This document shows positions 41,328-50,274 of a stretch of 61,542 bases of DNA, one piece after another. The DNA comes from Lactobacillus gallinarum DSM 10532 = JCM 2011. Its GTDB lineage: Bacteria > Bacillota > Bacilli > Lactobacillales > Lactobacillaceae. Within the stretch, counting starts at the first letter, position 1. Every line of letters starts with the position of its first letter. Under the pieces are notes generated by a model. It was not told the origin of the DNA and did not search any database. It saw nothing but the letters and a program-made list of their open reading frames with translations. The stretch covers positions 1 to 61,542 of the forward strand of contig NZ_AZEL01000079.1 in NCBI RefSeq assembly GCF_001434975.1, written 5' to 3'. Made by a program: the position numbers and the translations under genes.

Positions 41328-43052
41328 CTACTTTCCTTGTTCTTCTTGGAACTTAGCAATTGAACTGTAAAACTCATTAGTCTTCATCAATTCTTCATGC
41401 GTTCCAATATCTTGAATTTTACCGTGATCCATCACGATGATGCGGTCAGCATCCTTAATTGAAACAATTCTTTGTGAAATGATGATCTTCGTTGTATCTG
41501 GCATGTCTTTAGCCAAAGAAGTTCTAATTTCACGTTCAGTACTGGTATCAACAGCTGAAGTTGAATCATCCAAAATTAAAATCTTAGGATTCTTAAGCAA
41601 GGCTCTCGCAATAGTAATTCTCTGCTTTTGACCACCAGAGACGTTATTACCACCTTGTTCGATCATGGTATCGTAACCATCCGGCATTTCACGAATAAAG
41701 CCATCAGCATGCGCAATCTTAGCTGCAGCTACAACTTGTTCATCGGTTGCATTTTCGTTGCCCCATTTGAGGTTATCTTTTACTGTACCAGTGAACAAAA
41801 CGTTGTTTTGCAAAACCATCGCAACGTTATCACGCAACGTCTTTAAGTCATATGACTTAACGTTATGACCCGCTACACGAACGGCACCTGCCGTTACATC
41901 ATATAAACGCGGAATCATTGAAACCAAAGTTGACTTAGAAGAACCAGTTTCACCGATAATTCCTAGAGTTTCACCCGATTTGATATGCAAATTGATATCA
42001 TGTAACGCATCAGTCTTGTCAGCTAGTTCATATTTAAAACTTACATGATCAAAAATAATTTCACCATTAGTTAAACGCTTAAGTGGCTTTTTAGGATTTT
42101 CAATAGTTGGCTTTTCAGTAATGACGGCAGCAATACGACGACCACTGGCACCTGAAACAACTAATTGCGTAGTAATCATAGCTAAAATATTCAAACTGAA
42201 CAAAACGGAGTTTGAATAAGTAAACATTGAGATAAGTTGACCAGTTTGCAAACTGCCACCAACAACTTCTTTAGCACCAAACCAGCAGATAGCCAAAGTT
42301 GAAATGTTCAAAACAGCCGCTACAACTAACGCATTTAAAGACATAATCTTTTGTGCGGTAGCGAATAACTTATAGATAAAGCCTGATGACTTCTCAAATT
42401 GTTTAATCTGATCTTTTTCTTGAACGTAAGTCTTTACTTCGCGAATACCCCGAACATTTTCACGAACGACTTGGTTCATACGGTCATATCCTCTAAAAAT
42501 TTTAGGGAAATATGGATATGCTGCTTTAATAATTAATCCTAATAGAATCGCAAAAATTGGGCCTATAACTAAGAAAATCAAAGATAATCTTGGACTAATT
42601 ATGATAGACATCACAATTGAAACGATGAACATCATTGGTGCTCTAACCGCAATTCTGATAATCATCTGATATGCCATTTGTACGTTATTAACATCAGTAG
42701 TCAAACGCGTAACCAAACTGGCACTTGAGAAACGATCAATATTTTCAAAAGAATAGTCCTGCATATGGTAGAACATATCTTTACGTAAATTAGATGCAAA
42801 ACCCGCTGCAGCATGTGCGGAAACATAACTCGCACTCGCACCTAATATCAGTGAAACTATAGTTATTATCAGTAATAACAACCCCATTTTACTGATATAG
42901 GGCATATTCCCCTTCATAATTCCATTATCAATCAAAATTCCGACCAAATATGGAATCAGCATTTCGATAATTACTTCACCAATAACGAATAATGGTGAGA
43001 GCAATGACAATTTTTTGTATTGTCTAATCGATTTGCTTAGTGTTTTGACCAT
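41328..43052 (-). CDS. Heterodimeric multidrug ABC exporter, LmrC-like subunit
   Basis: ABC half-transporter of 574 aa, six membrane helices then an ATPase domain: Walker A GETGSSKST, consensus signature VSGGQKQR, but Walker B ILILDDSTS with Asp in place of the catalytic Glu. This is the degenerate-site pattern of LmrC/BmrC, complementary to the partner encoded 9 nt downstream. Together they probably export hydrophobic drugs or peptides. ATG at 43052 has AAGGTGG 7 nt upstream; the longer frame is not needed. Confidence 0.9.
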   Translation of the reverse strand: MVKTLSKSIRQYKKLSLLSPLFVIGEVIIEMLIPYLVGILIDNGIMKGNMPYISKMGLLLLIITIVSLILGASASYVSAHAAAGFASNLRKDMFYHMQDYSFENIDRFSSASLVTRLTTDVNNVQMAYQMIIRIAVRAPMMFIVSIVMSIIISPRLSLIFLVIGPIFAILLGLIIKAAYPYFPKIFRGYDRMNQVVRENVRGIREVKTYVQEKDQIKQFEKSSGFIYKLFATAQKIMSLNALVVAAVLNISTLAICWFGAKEVVGGSLQTGQLISMFTYSNSVLFSLNILAMITTQLVVSGASGRRIAAVITEKPTIENPKKPLKRLTNGEIIFDHVSFKYELADKTDALHDINLHIKSGETLGIIGETGSSKSTLVSMIPRLYDVTAGAVRVAGHNVKSYDLKTLRDNVAMVLQNNVLFTGTVKDNLKWGNENATDEQVVAAAKIAHADGFIREMPDGYDTMIEQGGNNVSGGQKQRITIARALLKNPKILILDDSTSAVDTSTEREIRTSLAKDMPDTTKIIISQRIVSIKDADRIIVMDHGKIQDIGTHEELMKTNEFYSSIAKFQEEQGK

Positions 43053-43082
43053 ATAGACCCACCTTTCCATGCACTTCATAAA

Positions 43083-43119
43083 TAAAAAGATAAATAGGCT
43101 ATTACCTATTTATCTTTTT
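43083..43119. terminator. Terminator between DUF1129 and ABC exporter genes
   Basis: Perfect 15-bp stem AAAAAGATAAATAGG/CCTATTTATCTTTTT, 6-nt loop. Confidence 0.85.
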
Positions 43120-43165
43120 TGACGTTATTAAATTAAGTATGTACTTTTTTTAAAAAAGAAGCAAA

Positions 43166-43945
43166 TTATTTGCGTTGCATATTTGGTGCAAACGGTGAAC
43201 CAGTGATCTTGTAATATCTTCTGAATAAGTAACGAGCGCCAAATGCAACTACCGCAATAATAATATCTACTTCACCTGGCAATACCGGGTTAATAGGTCT
43301 TAAGCCTGGAAGAGATAGTAACCAAATCCAGACGAATAATACGACAACAACGCCTATCATCCCTAAAATGATTTTAGCCCATGATTGGCGCTTACCATTT
43401 TTAGGCATTATCCAGTCATTATATTTCACCATACCGATGCCCATTACGATACCAACACTGGCTAAGGTTAAAATACCCATTTGTGAATTCTTAGGTTGTT
43501 TAGTTTCAAATAAAGCAACGACTCCAAACAAACCAACAAAAATTGCAAGATACATTAATGCACCATCAATAGCTAATTGCCAAAATGGAGTTGCAACGGG
43601 CTTCTTATCCGGATGAAGCATTTGCTCTGCCTTAATCTTTGGCGAAGCTAAGTATAAACCATTAGCTGGTTGTCCATGACGTTGTGCCACTATAATTTCA
43701 CCTAATAGTTTATCAGTCATCTCTACTGCTTCGGCACGGGAAATTGAACCTTGCAATTGCAATTCTTTTTCCAAACGAAAAACGTAATCTTGATTTTTAT
43801 TACTTAACTTATTACGTAATTCCTTTGGATCCATTTGTTTAATTTCTTCATCTTGATTGTCAGCTTCGGTTTGACGCTTTAACTTTGCTTGTTTTTCGCT
43901 ATCAATATTTGAAGCTGTTTGTTCTTTTTTTGTCTCTTCAGCCAT
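43166..43945 (-). CDS. DUF1129 family membrane protein
   Basis: A 259-aa protein: charged N-terminal half (residues 1-120, including KLSNKNQDYVFRLEKELQ and the conserved AVEMTDKLLGEIIVAQRHGQPA, typical of DUF1129) and four membrane helices in the C-terminal half. It lies 8 nt after ychF and is probably co-transcribed. Function unknown. Confidence 0.87.
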   Translation of the reverse strand: MAEETKKEQTASNIDSEKQAKLKRQTEADNQDEEIKQMDPKELRNKLSNKNQDYVFRLEKELQLQGSISRAEAVEMTDKLLGEIIVAQRHGQPANGLYLASPKIKAEQMLHPDKKPVATPFWQLAIDGALMYLAIFVGLFGVVALFETKQPKNSQMGILTLASVGIVMGIGMVKYNDWIMPKNGKRQSWAKIILGMIGVVVVLFVWIWLLSLPGLRPINPVLPGEVDIIIAVVAFGARYLFRRYYKITGSPFAPNMQRK

Positions 43946-43953
43946 TCTTCCTC

Positions 43954-45054
43954 CTAGACATTAAATCTAAATTCGATAATGTCACCATCTTGAACTTCGT
44001 AGTCCTTACCTTCAAGACGCAACTTACCAGCTTCCTTAACCTTTTGCATAGTTTCAAGCTTGTCTAAATCATCGAAGGAAACAACTTCTGCACGAATGAA
44101 GCCACGTTCAAAGTCTGAGTGAATAACACCAGCAACTTGTGGAGCCTTCATACCCTTGTGGAAAGTCCATGCACGAGTTTCAGGACCACCAGCAGTAAAG
44201 AAGGTTCTAAGACCTAAGATGTGGTAAGCGGCACGAATCAAACGGTCCAAACCAGATTCTTCAACGCCTTCCATTTCAAGGAATTCCTTCTTTTCATCGT
44301 CAGCCATGCCAGCGATTTCTTCTTCAGTTGCAGCAGAAATACCCAAGCATTCAGCACCTTCGCTTTCAGCGTGCTTCTTAACGATCTGGTAGTACTTGTC
44401 GCTTTCTGGATCAGCCATTGAATCTTCAGCAATGTTAGCAACATAAATAACTGGCTTAGAAGTCAAAAGGAATAAGCCCTTAACAATCTTTTGTTCATCT
44501 TCATTAAAGTCGATTGAACGAGCAGCATTACCTTCTTCAAGAACTGGTTGCAATTTGTTAAGTACAGCCATTTCTGCCTTAGCTTCCTTGTCACCTTGTT
44601 GAGCAACCTTCTTTACCTTGTTAATGCGACGGTTAACAGCATCAAGGTCAGCAATTGCAAGTTCCAAATTAATAGTATTAATGTCTTCTTCTGGATCAAC
44701 CTTACCTGTAACTGAAGTAATGTTGTCATCATCAAAAGCACGAACTACGTGAACAACGGCATCAGTTTGGCGAATGTTTTCGAGGAATTTGTTACCAAGA
44801 CCTTCACCCTTTGAAGCACCCTTTACCAAACCAGCAATATCAGTAAATTCAAAAGTAGTGTGCACAATCTTCTTAGCAGGAATTAATTCTTGGATTCTTG
44901 CTAAACGCTTGTCAGGAACTTCAACCATCCCGACATTTGGTTCAATGGTGGCAAATGGGTAGTTAGCCATTTCTGCACCAGCCTTAGTAATCGCATTAAA
45001 CAAAGTTGACTTACCAACGTTTGGCAAACCAACGATACCAGCAGTTAATGACAT
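43954..45054 (-). CDS. ychF: Redox-regulated ATPase YchF
   Basis: Obg-family P-loop protein of 366 aa, which binds ATP rather than GTP and is associated with the ribosome and oxidative stress. G1 GLPNVGKSTLFNAIT, G3 DIAGLVKGASKGEGLGNKFL, NxxE in place of NKxD (YVANIAED), a helical coiled-coil insert and the C-terminal TGS domain ending VQDGDIIEFRFNV. Very conserved across bacteria. Between DUF951 and DUF1129. Confidence 0.96.
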   Translation of the reverse strand: MSLTAGIVGLPNVGKSTLFNAITKAGAEMANYPFATIEPNVGMVEVPDKRLARIQELIPAKKIVHTTFEFTDIAGLVKGASKGEGLGNKFLENIRQTDAVVHVVRAFDDDNITSVTGKVDPEEDINTINLELAIADLDAVNRRINKVKKVAQQGDKEAKAEMAVLNKLQPVLEEGNAARSIDFNEDEQKIVKGLFLLTSKPVIYVANIAEDSMADPESDKYYQIVKKHAESEGAECLGISAATEEEIAGMADDEKKEFLEMEGVEESGLDRLIRAAYHILGLRTFFTAGGPETRAWTFHKGMKAPQVAGVIHSDFERGFIRAEVVSFDDLDKLETMQKVKEAGKLRLEGKDYEVQDGDIIEFRFNV

Positions 45055-45109
45055 TTGTTGTCCTCTTTTTCTAAAAAACTATTTTAATATTTTATCTTAC
45101 TTGTCTATT

Positions 45110-45373
45110 TTATCTAAAATTAGGGCGAGCGATACGATCTTTTGGCACATATTGCTCTTTTTTTGCATTAACCGGATCATTAGCTTTAGTTAAAACCTTT
45201 TTCATCTTCCGATTAAATTCGCTACGCGGCATCATAACCATATGGCCGCATCCCATACACTTCAGCTTAATATCAGCACCCATACGCAAAATTTCCCAGT
45301 CGTTGACTTGGCATGCGTGAGACTTTTTCATTTGAACTGTATCAGCTAAATTATAAGTGATTTCTTTAGTCAT
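45110..45373 (-). CDS. DUF951 family protein
   Basis: An 87-aa soluble protein with a KKSHACQVNDWEILRMGADIKLKC-type region (residues 16-40) and a two-cysteine CMGCGH motif, probably metal binding, followed by VMMPRSEFNRKMKKV. Overlaps the spo0J end by 8 nt, the standard arrangement spo0J-DUF951-ychF near the origin. Function unknown. Confidence 0.9.
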   Translation of the reverse strand: MTKEITYNLADTVQMKKSHACQVNDWEILRMGADIKLKCMGCGHMVMMPRSEFNRKMKKVLTKANDPVNAKKEQYVPKDRIARPNFR

Positions 45374-46250
45374 CTAAATCAACACCTAACAAATCAAGAA
45401 TTCTATTCAACGCTTCGGCAGAAGTGAAATCAATTGATAGGTGACCTTTACCCTTTTTAGTCTCTGAAATATTAACGCTTGCGCCAAATTTATTAGACAA
45501 TTGGTTTTCGCTTGCTCTAATAAAGGCTGACTTTTTAATAGCCTTCTTTTGGGGCTTTTTGGCATTCATTTCATTGACCAAGGCTTCAACCTTACGAACA
45601 GGTATCCCTTCTTGGGCCACCTTTTTGGCTAAACTATCAATTTTATCTTTGTCTTTTAAAGCTAAAAGAGTTCTAGCTTGACCCATTGATAATTCGCCAT
45701 GTTGCAATAAACGCTTAGTTTTGCTTGGCAAAGTCAATAAACGTAAATAATTGGCAATGTATGGACGAGACTTGCCCATTCTCTTAGAAACTTCTTCCTG
45801 AGTTAAACCCAGATTCTTTTGTAGCATTTCATAAGCTTGTGCTTCTTCAAGTGGGGTCAAATCTTCACGTTGCAAGTTTTCTAAGACGGCTACTTCCATC
45901 ATTTGACTTTCGTCAAACTTGCGAACGATTGCAGGAATGGTCTTTTTCTTAGCTAATTTTGATGCACGATAGCGCCGTTCACCTGCAATAATCTCATAAC
46001 CATTAACAGACTTGCGGACGATAATAGGCTGAAAAACGCCATTTTCCTTAATAGAATCAGATAATTCTTTCAGGCTCTTGTCATCAAATCGCTTTCTAGG
46101 CTGATATGGATTAGAGCGAATCTCACTTAAATTGAGTTCTTGAACTTCTTCAGTTTCCTCAATTTGTGGTTCATCATCAAATAAAGCTTCGATACCACGA
46201 CCTAATCCGCCTTTTTTTCTATTTTCTTTACTTCTGGAGTCTCTTACCAT
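45366..46250 (-). CDS. spo0J: Chromosome partitioning protein ParB (Spo0J)
   Basis: CTP-dependent DNA clamp loading at parS, 294 aa: N-terminal ParB/Srx domain with IIAGERRYRAS (CTP-binding arginines), helix-turn-helix with TQEEVSKRMGKSRPYIANYLRLL, and C-terminal dimer domain. Acts with Soj to segregate origins. Overlaps soj by 23 nt, with AGAGGTG as ribosome site inside soj. A consensus parS lies at 2594-2609. Confidence 0.93.
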   Translation of the reverse strand: MVRDSRSKENRKKGGLGRGIEALFDDEPQIEETEEVQELNLSEIRSNPYQPRKRFDDKSLKELSDSIKENGVFQPIIVRKSVNGYEIIAGERRYRASKLAKKKTIPAIVRKFDESQMMEVAVLENLQREDLTPLEEAQAYEMLQKNLGLTQEEVSKRMGKSRPYIANYLRLLTLPSKTKRLLQHGELSMGQARTLLALKDKDKIDSLAKKVAQEGIPVRKVEALVNEMNAKKPQKKAIKKSAFIRASENQLSNKFGASVNISETKKGKGHLSIDFTSAEALNRILDLLGVDLDD

Positions 46251-47007
46251 GAGCTTTTAACACCTCTTTTGCTAAATCATCATATACCTTAGCACCACGA
46301 GATCTTGGAGCATATTCGGTAATCGGCTGACCATAACTTGGTGCTTCTGCCAATTTAGTGATTCTTGGAATAATTGTTTTATAAACTTTTTTACTAAAGT
46401 ATGATTGAACTTCCTTAACTACTTCTGCACCTAAATTGGTTCTAGCATCTAACATAGTTAAAAGGACGCCTTCAACACCTAAGTCCTTGTTAAAGTGCTT
46501 TTGTACTAAACGAATAGTATTCAAAAGCTGACTTAAACCTTCCATAGCATAATATTCACTTTGAACTGGAATCAAAATTGAGTCAGACGCAGTAAAAGCA
46601 TTAATTGAAAGTTGACCTAATGAAGGAGGACAATCAATAAAAATAAAATCATATTGATCACTAATTGCATCTAAAGCTGACTTCAATCTTGTTTCACGTG
46701 CCATCATGCTAATTAATTCAGTTTCAGCACCTGATAAATTGATTGTTGCTGGAACCATGTCTAACTTAGCCATTGATGTATGATGAATTGTATCTTGGAT
46801 TGGAATTTCGTCAATCAAAACATTGTAAATGTCCTGGTCAATCTCTGATTTTTCAATTCCTAAACCAGAGGTGGCATTTCCTTGTGGGTCAATATCCACA
46901 ATTAAAACACGGTAACCACGGTCGGCAATTGAGGCTGCTAAATTGATAGTAGTAGTGGTCTTACCCACGCCACCTTTTTGGTTAGCAACCGAAATTACAT
47001 TTACCAT
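46228..47007 (-). CDS. soj: Chromosome partitioning ATPase ParA (Soj)
   Basis: Deviant Walker ATPase of 259 aa: ANQKGGVGKTTTTINLA, VDIDPQGNAT and FIFIDCPPSLGQL. It moves origin-bound ParB and influences DnaA. ATG at 47007 (MVNVIS) fits the family and has AAGGATGG upstream; an ATG 9 nt earlier lies in that site. Operon with noc upstream and spo0J downstream. Confidence 0.95.
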   Translation of the reverse strand: MVNVISVANQKGGVGKTTTTINLAASIADRGYRVLIVDIDPQGNATSGLGIEKSEIDQDIYNVLIDEIPIQDTIHHTSMAKLDMVPATINLSGAETELISMMARETRLKSALDAISDQYDFIFIDCPPSLGQLSINAFTASDSILIPVQSEYYAMEGLSQLLNTIRLVQKHFNKDLGVEGVLLTMLDARTNLGAEVVKEVQSYFSKKVYKTIIPRITKLAEAPSYGQPITEYAPRSRGAKVYDDLAKEVLKAHGKRLQK

Positions 47008-47021
47008 ATTTTCCATCCTTT

Positions 47022-47861
47022 CTACTTTCTCTTTAATTCAATGGTGATTTTGTAATCATCTGGATTTTTATCTTCTTTAATTTTAACTTTAATTCCTGAA
47101 TCTTTAGCCAACTTAACAGCCTTCTTAATGGTATTAATTTGAACTTTAAGGTCCTTTGGAATGCGGTTAACAACACGCTTTTGTTCTGCTTTTTCCTTTT
47201 TCTTAGGTTGAGGATTAAAATAAGCATCCACATCTTTAGCAATTTCTTCAGTTTGCTTTACATTCAAGCCTTTAGCTTCAATCTCAGCTAAAACTCGCTT
47301 TTGATCAGCATCATCAAGATTTAAAAGAGCACGGCCATGACGAGCAGTAATTTTTCCTTCAACCAAAGCAGTTTGCACGTCATCATCTAACTTAAGTAAA
47401 CGCAACTTGTTTGCGACATATGATTGAGACTTACCCATATCTTTAGCCAAAGCAGTTTGAGTTAAATCATTTAATTTCATCAAATTAGTATAGGCTTTAG
47501 CTTCATCAATAGGATTCAAGTCTTCACGTTGCAAATTTTCAATTAAAGCAAGAGAAGCTGCTTGATCATCATTCATGTTTTTGACAATGGCAGGAATAGT
47601 CTCCCAGCCTAAACTCTTAGCAGCACGATAGCGACGTTCACCTGCAATAATCTCATAGTGATCATCACCATCTTCACGTACTACAATCGGTTGAAGCAAT
47701 CCATCTTGATCAAGAGTATCCGCCAATTCCTTAATTGAATCATCAGAAAATTGATGTCGTGGTTGATATTGATTAGGAACAATCTTATCTAACTCAAGAT
47801 CTTGAATTTGCTTATTCTTGGGGATTTCTTCATCATGATGCATAAAAGAAAATAATGACAT
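47022..47861 (-). CDS. noc: ParB-like nucleoid occlusion protein
   Basis: Second ParB-family protein, 279 aa, with the same ParB domain (IIAGERRYRAAKSLGWETIPAIV region, residues 68-90) and helix-turn-helix (TQTALAKDMGKSQSYVANKLRLL), placed between rsmG and soj exactly where Noc lies in Bacillus. The N-terminus (MSLFSFMHHDEE) could be the amphipathic membrane helix Noc uses. In Noc proteins DNA specificity is changed from parS to NBS; I cannot confirm that here. Confidence 0.88.
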   Translation of the reverse strand: MSLFSFMHHDEEIPKNKQIQDLELDKIVPNQYQPRHQFSDDSIKELADTLDQDGLLQPIVVREDGDDHYEIIAGERRYRAAKSLGWETIPAIVKNMNDDQAASLALIENLQREDLNPIDEAKAYTNLMKLNDLTQTALAKDMGKSQSYVANKLRLLKLDDDVQTALVEGKITARHGRALLNLDDADQKRVLAEIEAKGLNVKQTEEIAKDVDAYFNPQPKKKEKAEQKRVVNRIPKDLKVQINTIKKAVKLAKDSGIKVKIKEDKNPDDYKITIELKRK

Positions 47862-47875
47862 TTTTCATCCTCCTA

Positions 47876-48598
47876 TTAACATATTGGTTTACGCCGCGGC
47901 GTCCCCGCTTGACGAGGGTATTTCTTTGGCGTTTCTTTAACTTTTTTAACCAAAACCAAAGTTCTTTCTTCTGTAGTTCCTGGCAAAGTTAACTCTTCAT
48001 CTTTAATTAATTTACCTCCGAGAACTGCAAGTGCCTTTTGTCCTTCATCCAGTTCATCTTCAGCTTTTGGTCCTTTAAGAGCTACAAAATAACCATCTTT
48101 TTTAACCAATGGTAGACAATATTCGCTTAAAACACTCATCTTGGCTACAGCCCGTGCAGTAACAATATCAAACTTTTCGCGATAAAGCTTATTTTGACCA
48201 ACATCTTCAGCACGGCCATGAACTAACTCCACATTATCCAAATCTAATTTAGCAATCAAATCTTTCAAAAAAGTCAGCCTTTTAGCCAGCGAATCAACAA
48301 TCGTTACTTTAAGAGATGGCTTTAAAATCTTTAATGGGATCGAAGGAAATCCGGCCCCAGCTCCGACATCACAAAGAGTAGCACCATCTTTAAAAACATC
48401 GCCAAAAACAAAGAGTGGCGTAACACTATCATAAAAATGTTTGAGATAAACTTCATTTTCTTCCGTAATTCGAGTCAAGTTAACATGTTCATTGACTTCA
48501 ATTAAGAATTTAAAATAAAGTTTAAATTGCTCTTTTTGTTTATCAGTTAATACAAAATTATGTTTTGATAATTCTAAAATAAATTTTTCAGGATTCAT
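47876..48598 (-). CDS. rsmG: 16S rRNA m7G527 methyltransferase
   Basis: SAM-dependent methyltransferase of 240 aa modifying G527 of 16S rRNA (loss gives low-level streptomycin resistance). SAM site [16 protein letters not shown] near residues 77-92, [13 protein letters not shown], and a basic end. First gene of the rsmG-noc-soj-spo0J group; its ribosome site GGGTGA is embedded in a TTTCAC/GTGAAA repeat. Confidence 0.95.
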   Translation of the reverse strand: MNPEKFILELSKHNFVLTDKQKEQFKLYFKFLIEVNEHVNLTRITEENEVYLKHFYDSVTPLFVFGDVFKDGATLCDVGAGAGFPSIPLKILKPSLKVTIVDSLAKRLTFLKDLIAKLDLDNVELVHGRAEDVGQNKLYREKFDIVTARAVAKMSVLSEYCLPLVKKDGYFVALKGPKAEDELDEGQKALAVLGGKLIKDEELTLPGTTEERTLVLVKKVKETPKKYPRQAGTPRRKPIC

Positions 48599-48599
48599 T

Positions 48600-48624
48600 T
48601 TTCACCCGTGAAACCTTGTTTCAC
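48600..48624. promoter_or_regulatory. parS-like half-sites upstream of rsmG
   Basis: TTTCACCCGTGAAA (48600-48613), a parS core with two extra central bases, followed at 48617-48624 by the half-site TGTTTCAC. Position directly before rsmG-noc-soj-spo0J would suit ParB or Noc control; the inserted bases make ordinary parS binding doubtful. Confidence 0.35.
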
Positions 48625-48759
48625 ACTTCTAAATTTAACGCTAATTATACTTATTAGTAAAGAGAAATCGTCCTTACAATTATCAACTATTTCATTGCAA
48701 TCGTCAAAGTTTTGTCGCATGCAAAATAGGGTATAATATTCCGCAAAGGAGAAATAAAA

Positions 48760-49296
48760 ATGGTTGTTACTTTAATTGTTTTGGCTTACTTAGCTTATAA
48801 AGCCTATACAGGCTATAAAACCGGCTTTACCAGATATATTATTGGTTTAATTTGTTCCGCTATTGTCTTTATGGTCGCAATTTTTATGCAAAATCCGTTT
48901 GGCAATTGGCTTTACACCCAAGTTACAGGAGAAATGATTCGAAGCAATTCAACAACTAATGTTGAATTAATGATTGCACGTTTTGCTGCATTCTTCATTA
49001 TCTTCTTCGTTGGTAAGATGATCATGAAAATATTTAAGGGCTGGATTCCTGCTAAAAATCCACATGCCACTAATCTTGGCAGCCTTTTAGACAATGTCTT
49101 AGGAGCTTTGGCATCCCTAGTAGCCAGTTACTTCGTAGTCTACGTTGTCTTGTCCATGTTCAATGCATTGCAAAATCCATGGTTCATGCAACAAACAATA
49201 GATTCTAGCTTCTTACGCTTCATTATCTACAGTACACCTGGACTTTCTAACGGCGTCTTCAACAGTATCTTCAACATCGGTAAGACCGTTGGTTAA
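48760..49296 (+). CDS. CvpA family membrane protein
   Basis: A 178-aa protein with four membrane helices and the CvpA pattern (YKTGFTRYIIGLI near the start; RFAAFFIIFFVGKMI; GSLLDNVLGALASLVASYFVVYVVL). The family is linked to colicin V production and envelope functions. AAAGGAG 7 nt before ATG; TATAAT -10 about 25 nt upstream. Divergent from rsmG. Confidence 0.85.
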   Translation: MVVTLIVLAYLAYKAYTGYKTGFTRYIIGLICSAIVFMVAIFMQNPFGNWLYTQVTGEMIRSNSTTNVELMIARFAAFFIIFFVGKMIMKIFKGWIPAKNPHATNLGSLLDNVLGALASLVASYFVVYVVLSMFNALQNPWFMQQTIDSSFLRFIIYSTPGLSNGVFNSIFNIGKTVG

Positions 49297-49338
49297 AAAA
49301 ATAGGACTAAACAAACAATTTGCTTAGTCCTATTTTTT
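49295..49338. terminator. Bidirectional terminator between cvpA-like gene and apbE
   Basis: Perfect 15-bp stem AAAAAATAGGACTAA/TTAGTCCTATTTTTT, 13-nt loop, overlapping both gene ends. Confidence 0.88.
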
Positions 49339-50266
49339 ATTGATTAAAATTATCATATTCAACATGTTCATCATTATAAACAAAAATTGCCCCAACACGG
49401 TCAGGATCATCATGCCAGCCTTTTAGCGAATGACCTGCAAAGAATAATCTCTTGCATTCAATTTCTGCTTCCACGGATGTTTTGGTAAAAGTAGTTACGC
49501 CTGCCAAATCCGTTTTTACAGGATAACCAGTTCTAGGATCGATTAAATGATGATACTTATGTCCATTAACTACTAAGTAACGCTCATACGTACCACTAGT
49601 CACAGCTGAACATTCTCCTACCATTACAGAGGTAATATTGTCACCGCGAGGCTCTTTAGGATCTTGAATCCCAATCACCCATTTACCATTGTCTCGCTTA
49701 GGTGAATCGCCTACCAGAAGGATATTACCACCTAAATTAATAATCCCTGCTTCAACACCATATGCTAGCCATAAATCACGAATGCGGTCGGCGATCCAGC
49801 CCTTGGCAATACCACCAAGATCCAGTTCCATCCCCTTCATTTGAAGAAAAACAGTTTGATCTTGATCATTTAATTCCACCTTAAAAGGATTCGTCAGTAA
49901 CATCTTATCTTTGATTTCTTCATCTTTTGGAACATGGGCACCTTTAAAACCAATGTGCCACAATTTTACTACTGGTCCAATTAAGGCATTAAAGCCAAAA
50001 TTCTCTCTGCTTTTTTCTACGGCTAACTTCACTAGGCTGTAGACTGCACTTGAAACTTGGACAGGATGCTCACCTGAGGCATGGTTAATATCCATTACTT
50101 CAGATTGATCACGATTAACAGTAAAAATATCTTCATAATGATCAATTAAATCAAAAGATTTTTTCAACAGGCTTCGATCTTGTGTCCCAAATATTTGCAA
50201 AGTAATCGATGTACCTAAAGCATGGTGATGCCCTACTACTTGTTCTAATGCTAAATCTTTAATCAT
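49337..50266 (-). CDS. apbE: FAD:protein FMN transferase (ApbE family)
   Basis: Mg-dependent flavinyltransferase of 309 aa that attaches FMN covalently to Thr/Ser in D-x-x-(S/T)-G-A-(T/S) motifs of target proteins. Family motifs: LGTSITLQIFG, ELDLGGIAKGWIADRI, INLGGNILLVG, SAVTSGTYERY and HHLIDPRTGYPV. No lipoprotein signal, so it acts in the cytosol or lacks the anchor. Probably in an operon with the phosphatase 8 nt upstream. The target flavoprotein is not in the window. Confidence 0.9.
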   Translation of the reverse strand: MIKDLALEQVVGHHHALGTSITLQIFGTQDRSLLKKSFDLIDHYEDIFTVNRDQSEVMDINHASGEHPVQVSSAVYSLVKLAVEKSRENFGFNALIGPVVKLWHIGFKGAHVPKDEEIKDKMLLTNPFKVELNDQDQTVFLQMKGMELDLGGIAKGWIADRIRDLWLAYGVEAGIINLGGNILLVGDSPKRDNGKWVIGIQDPKEPRGDNITSVMVGECSAVTSGTYERYLVVNGHKYHHLIDPRTGYPVKTDLAGVTTFTKTSVEAEIECKRLFFAGHSLKGWHDDPDRVGAIFVYNDEHVEYDNFNQ

Positions 50267-50274
50267 TTTAATTC

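Noticed and set aside
41437-41846. Forward-strand ORFs opposite the LmrC-like gene
   Set aside because: They are complements of conserved ATPase motifs and have no ribosome sites.
46690-46705. parS-like TGTTTCACGTG inside soj
   Set aside because: Only about 12 of 16 positions match and the right arm is absent; it lies in coding sequence and is explained by codons.
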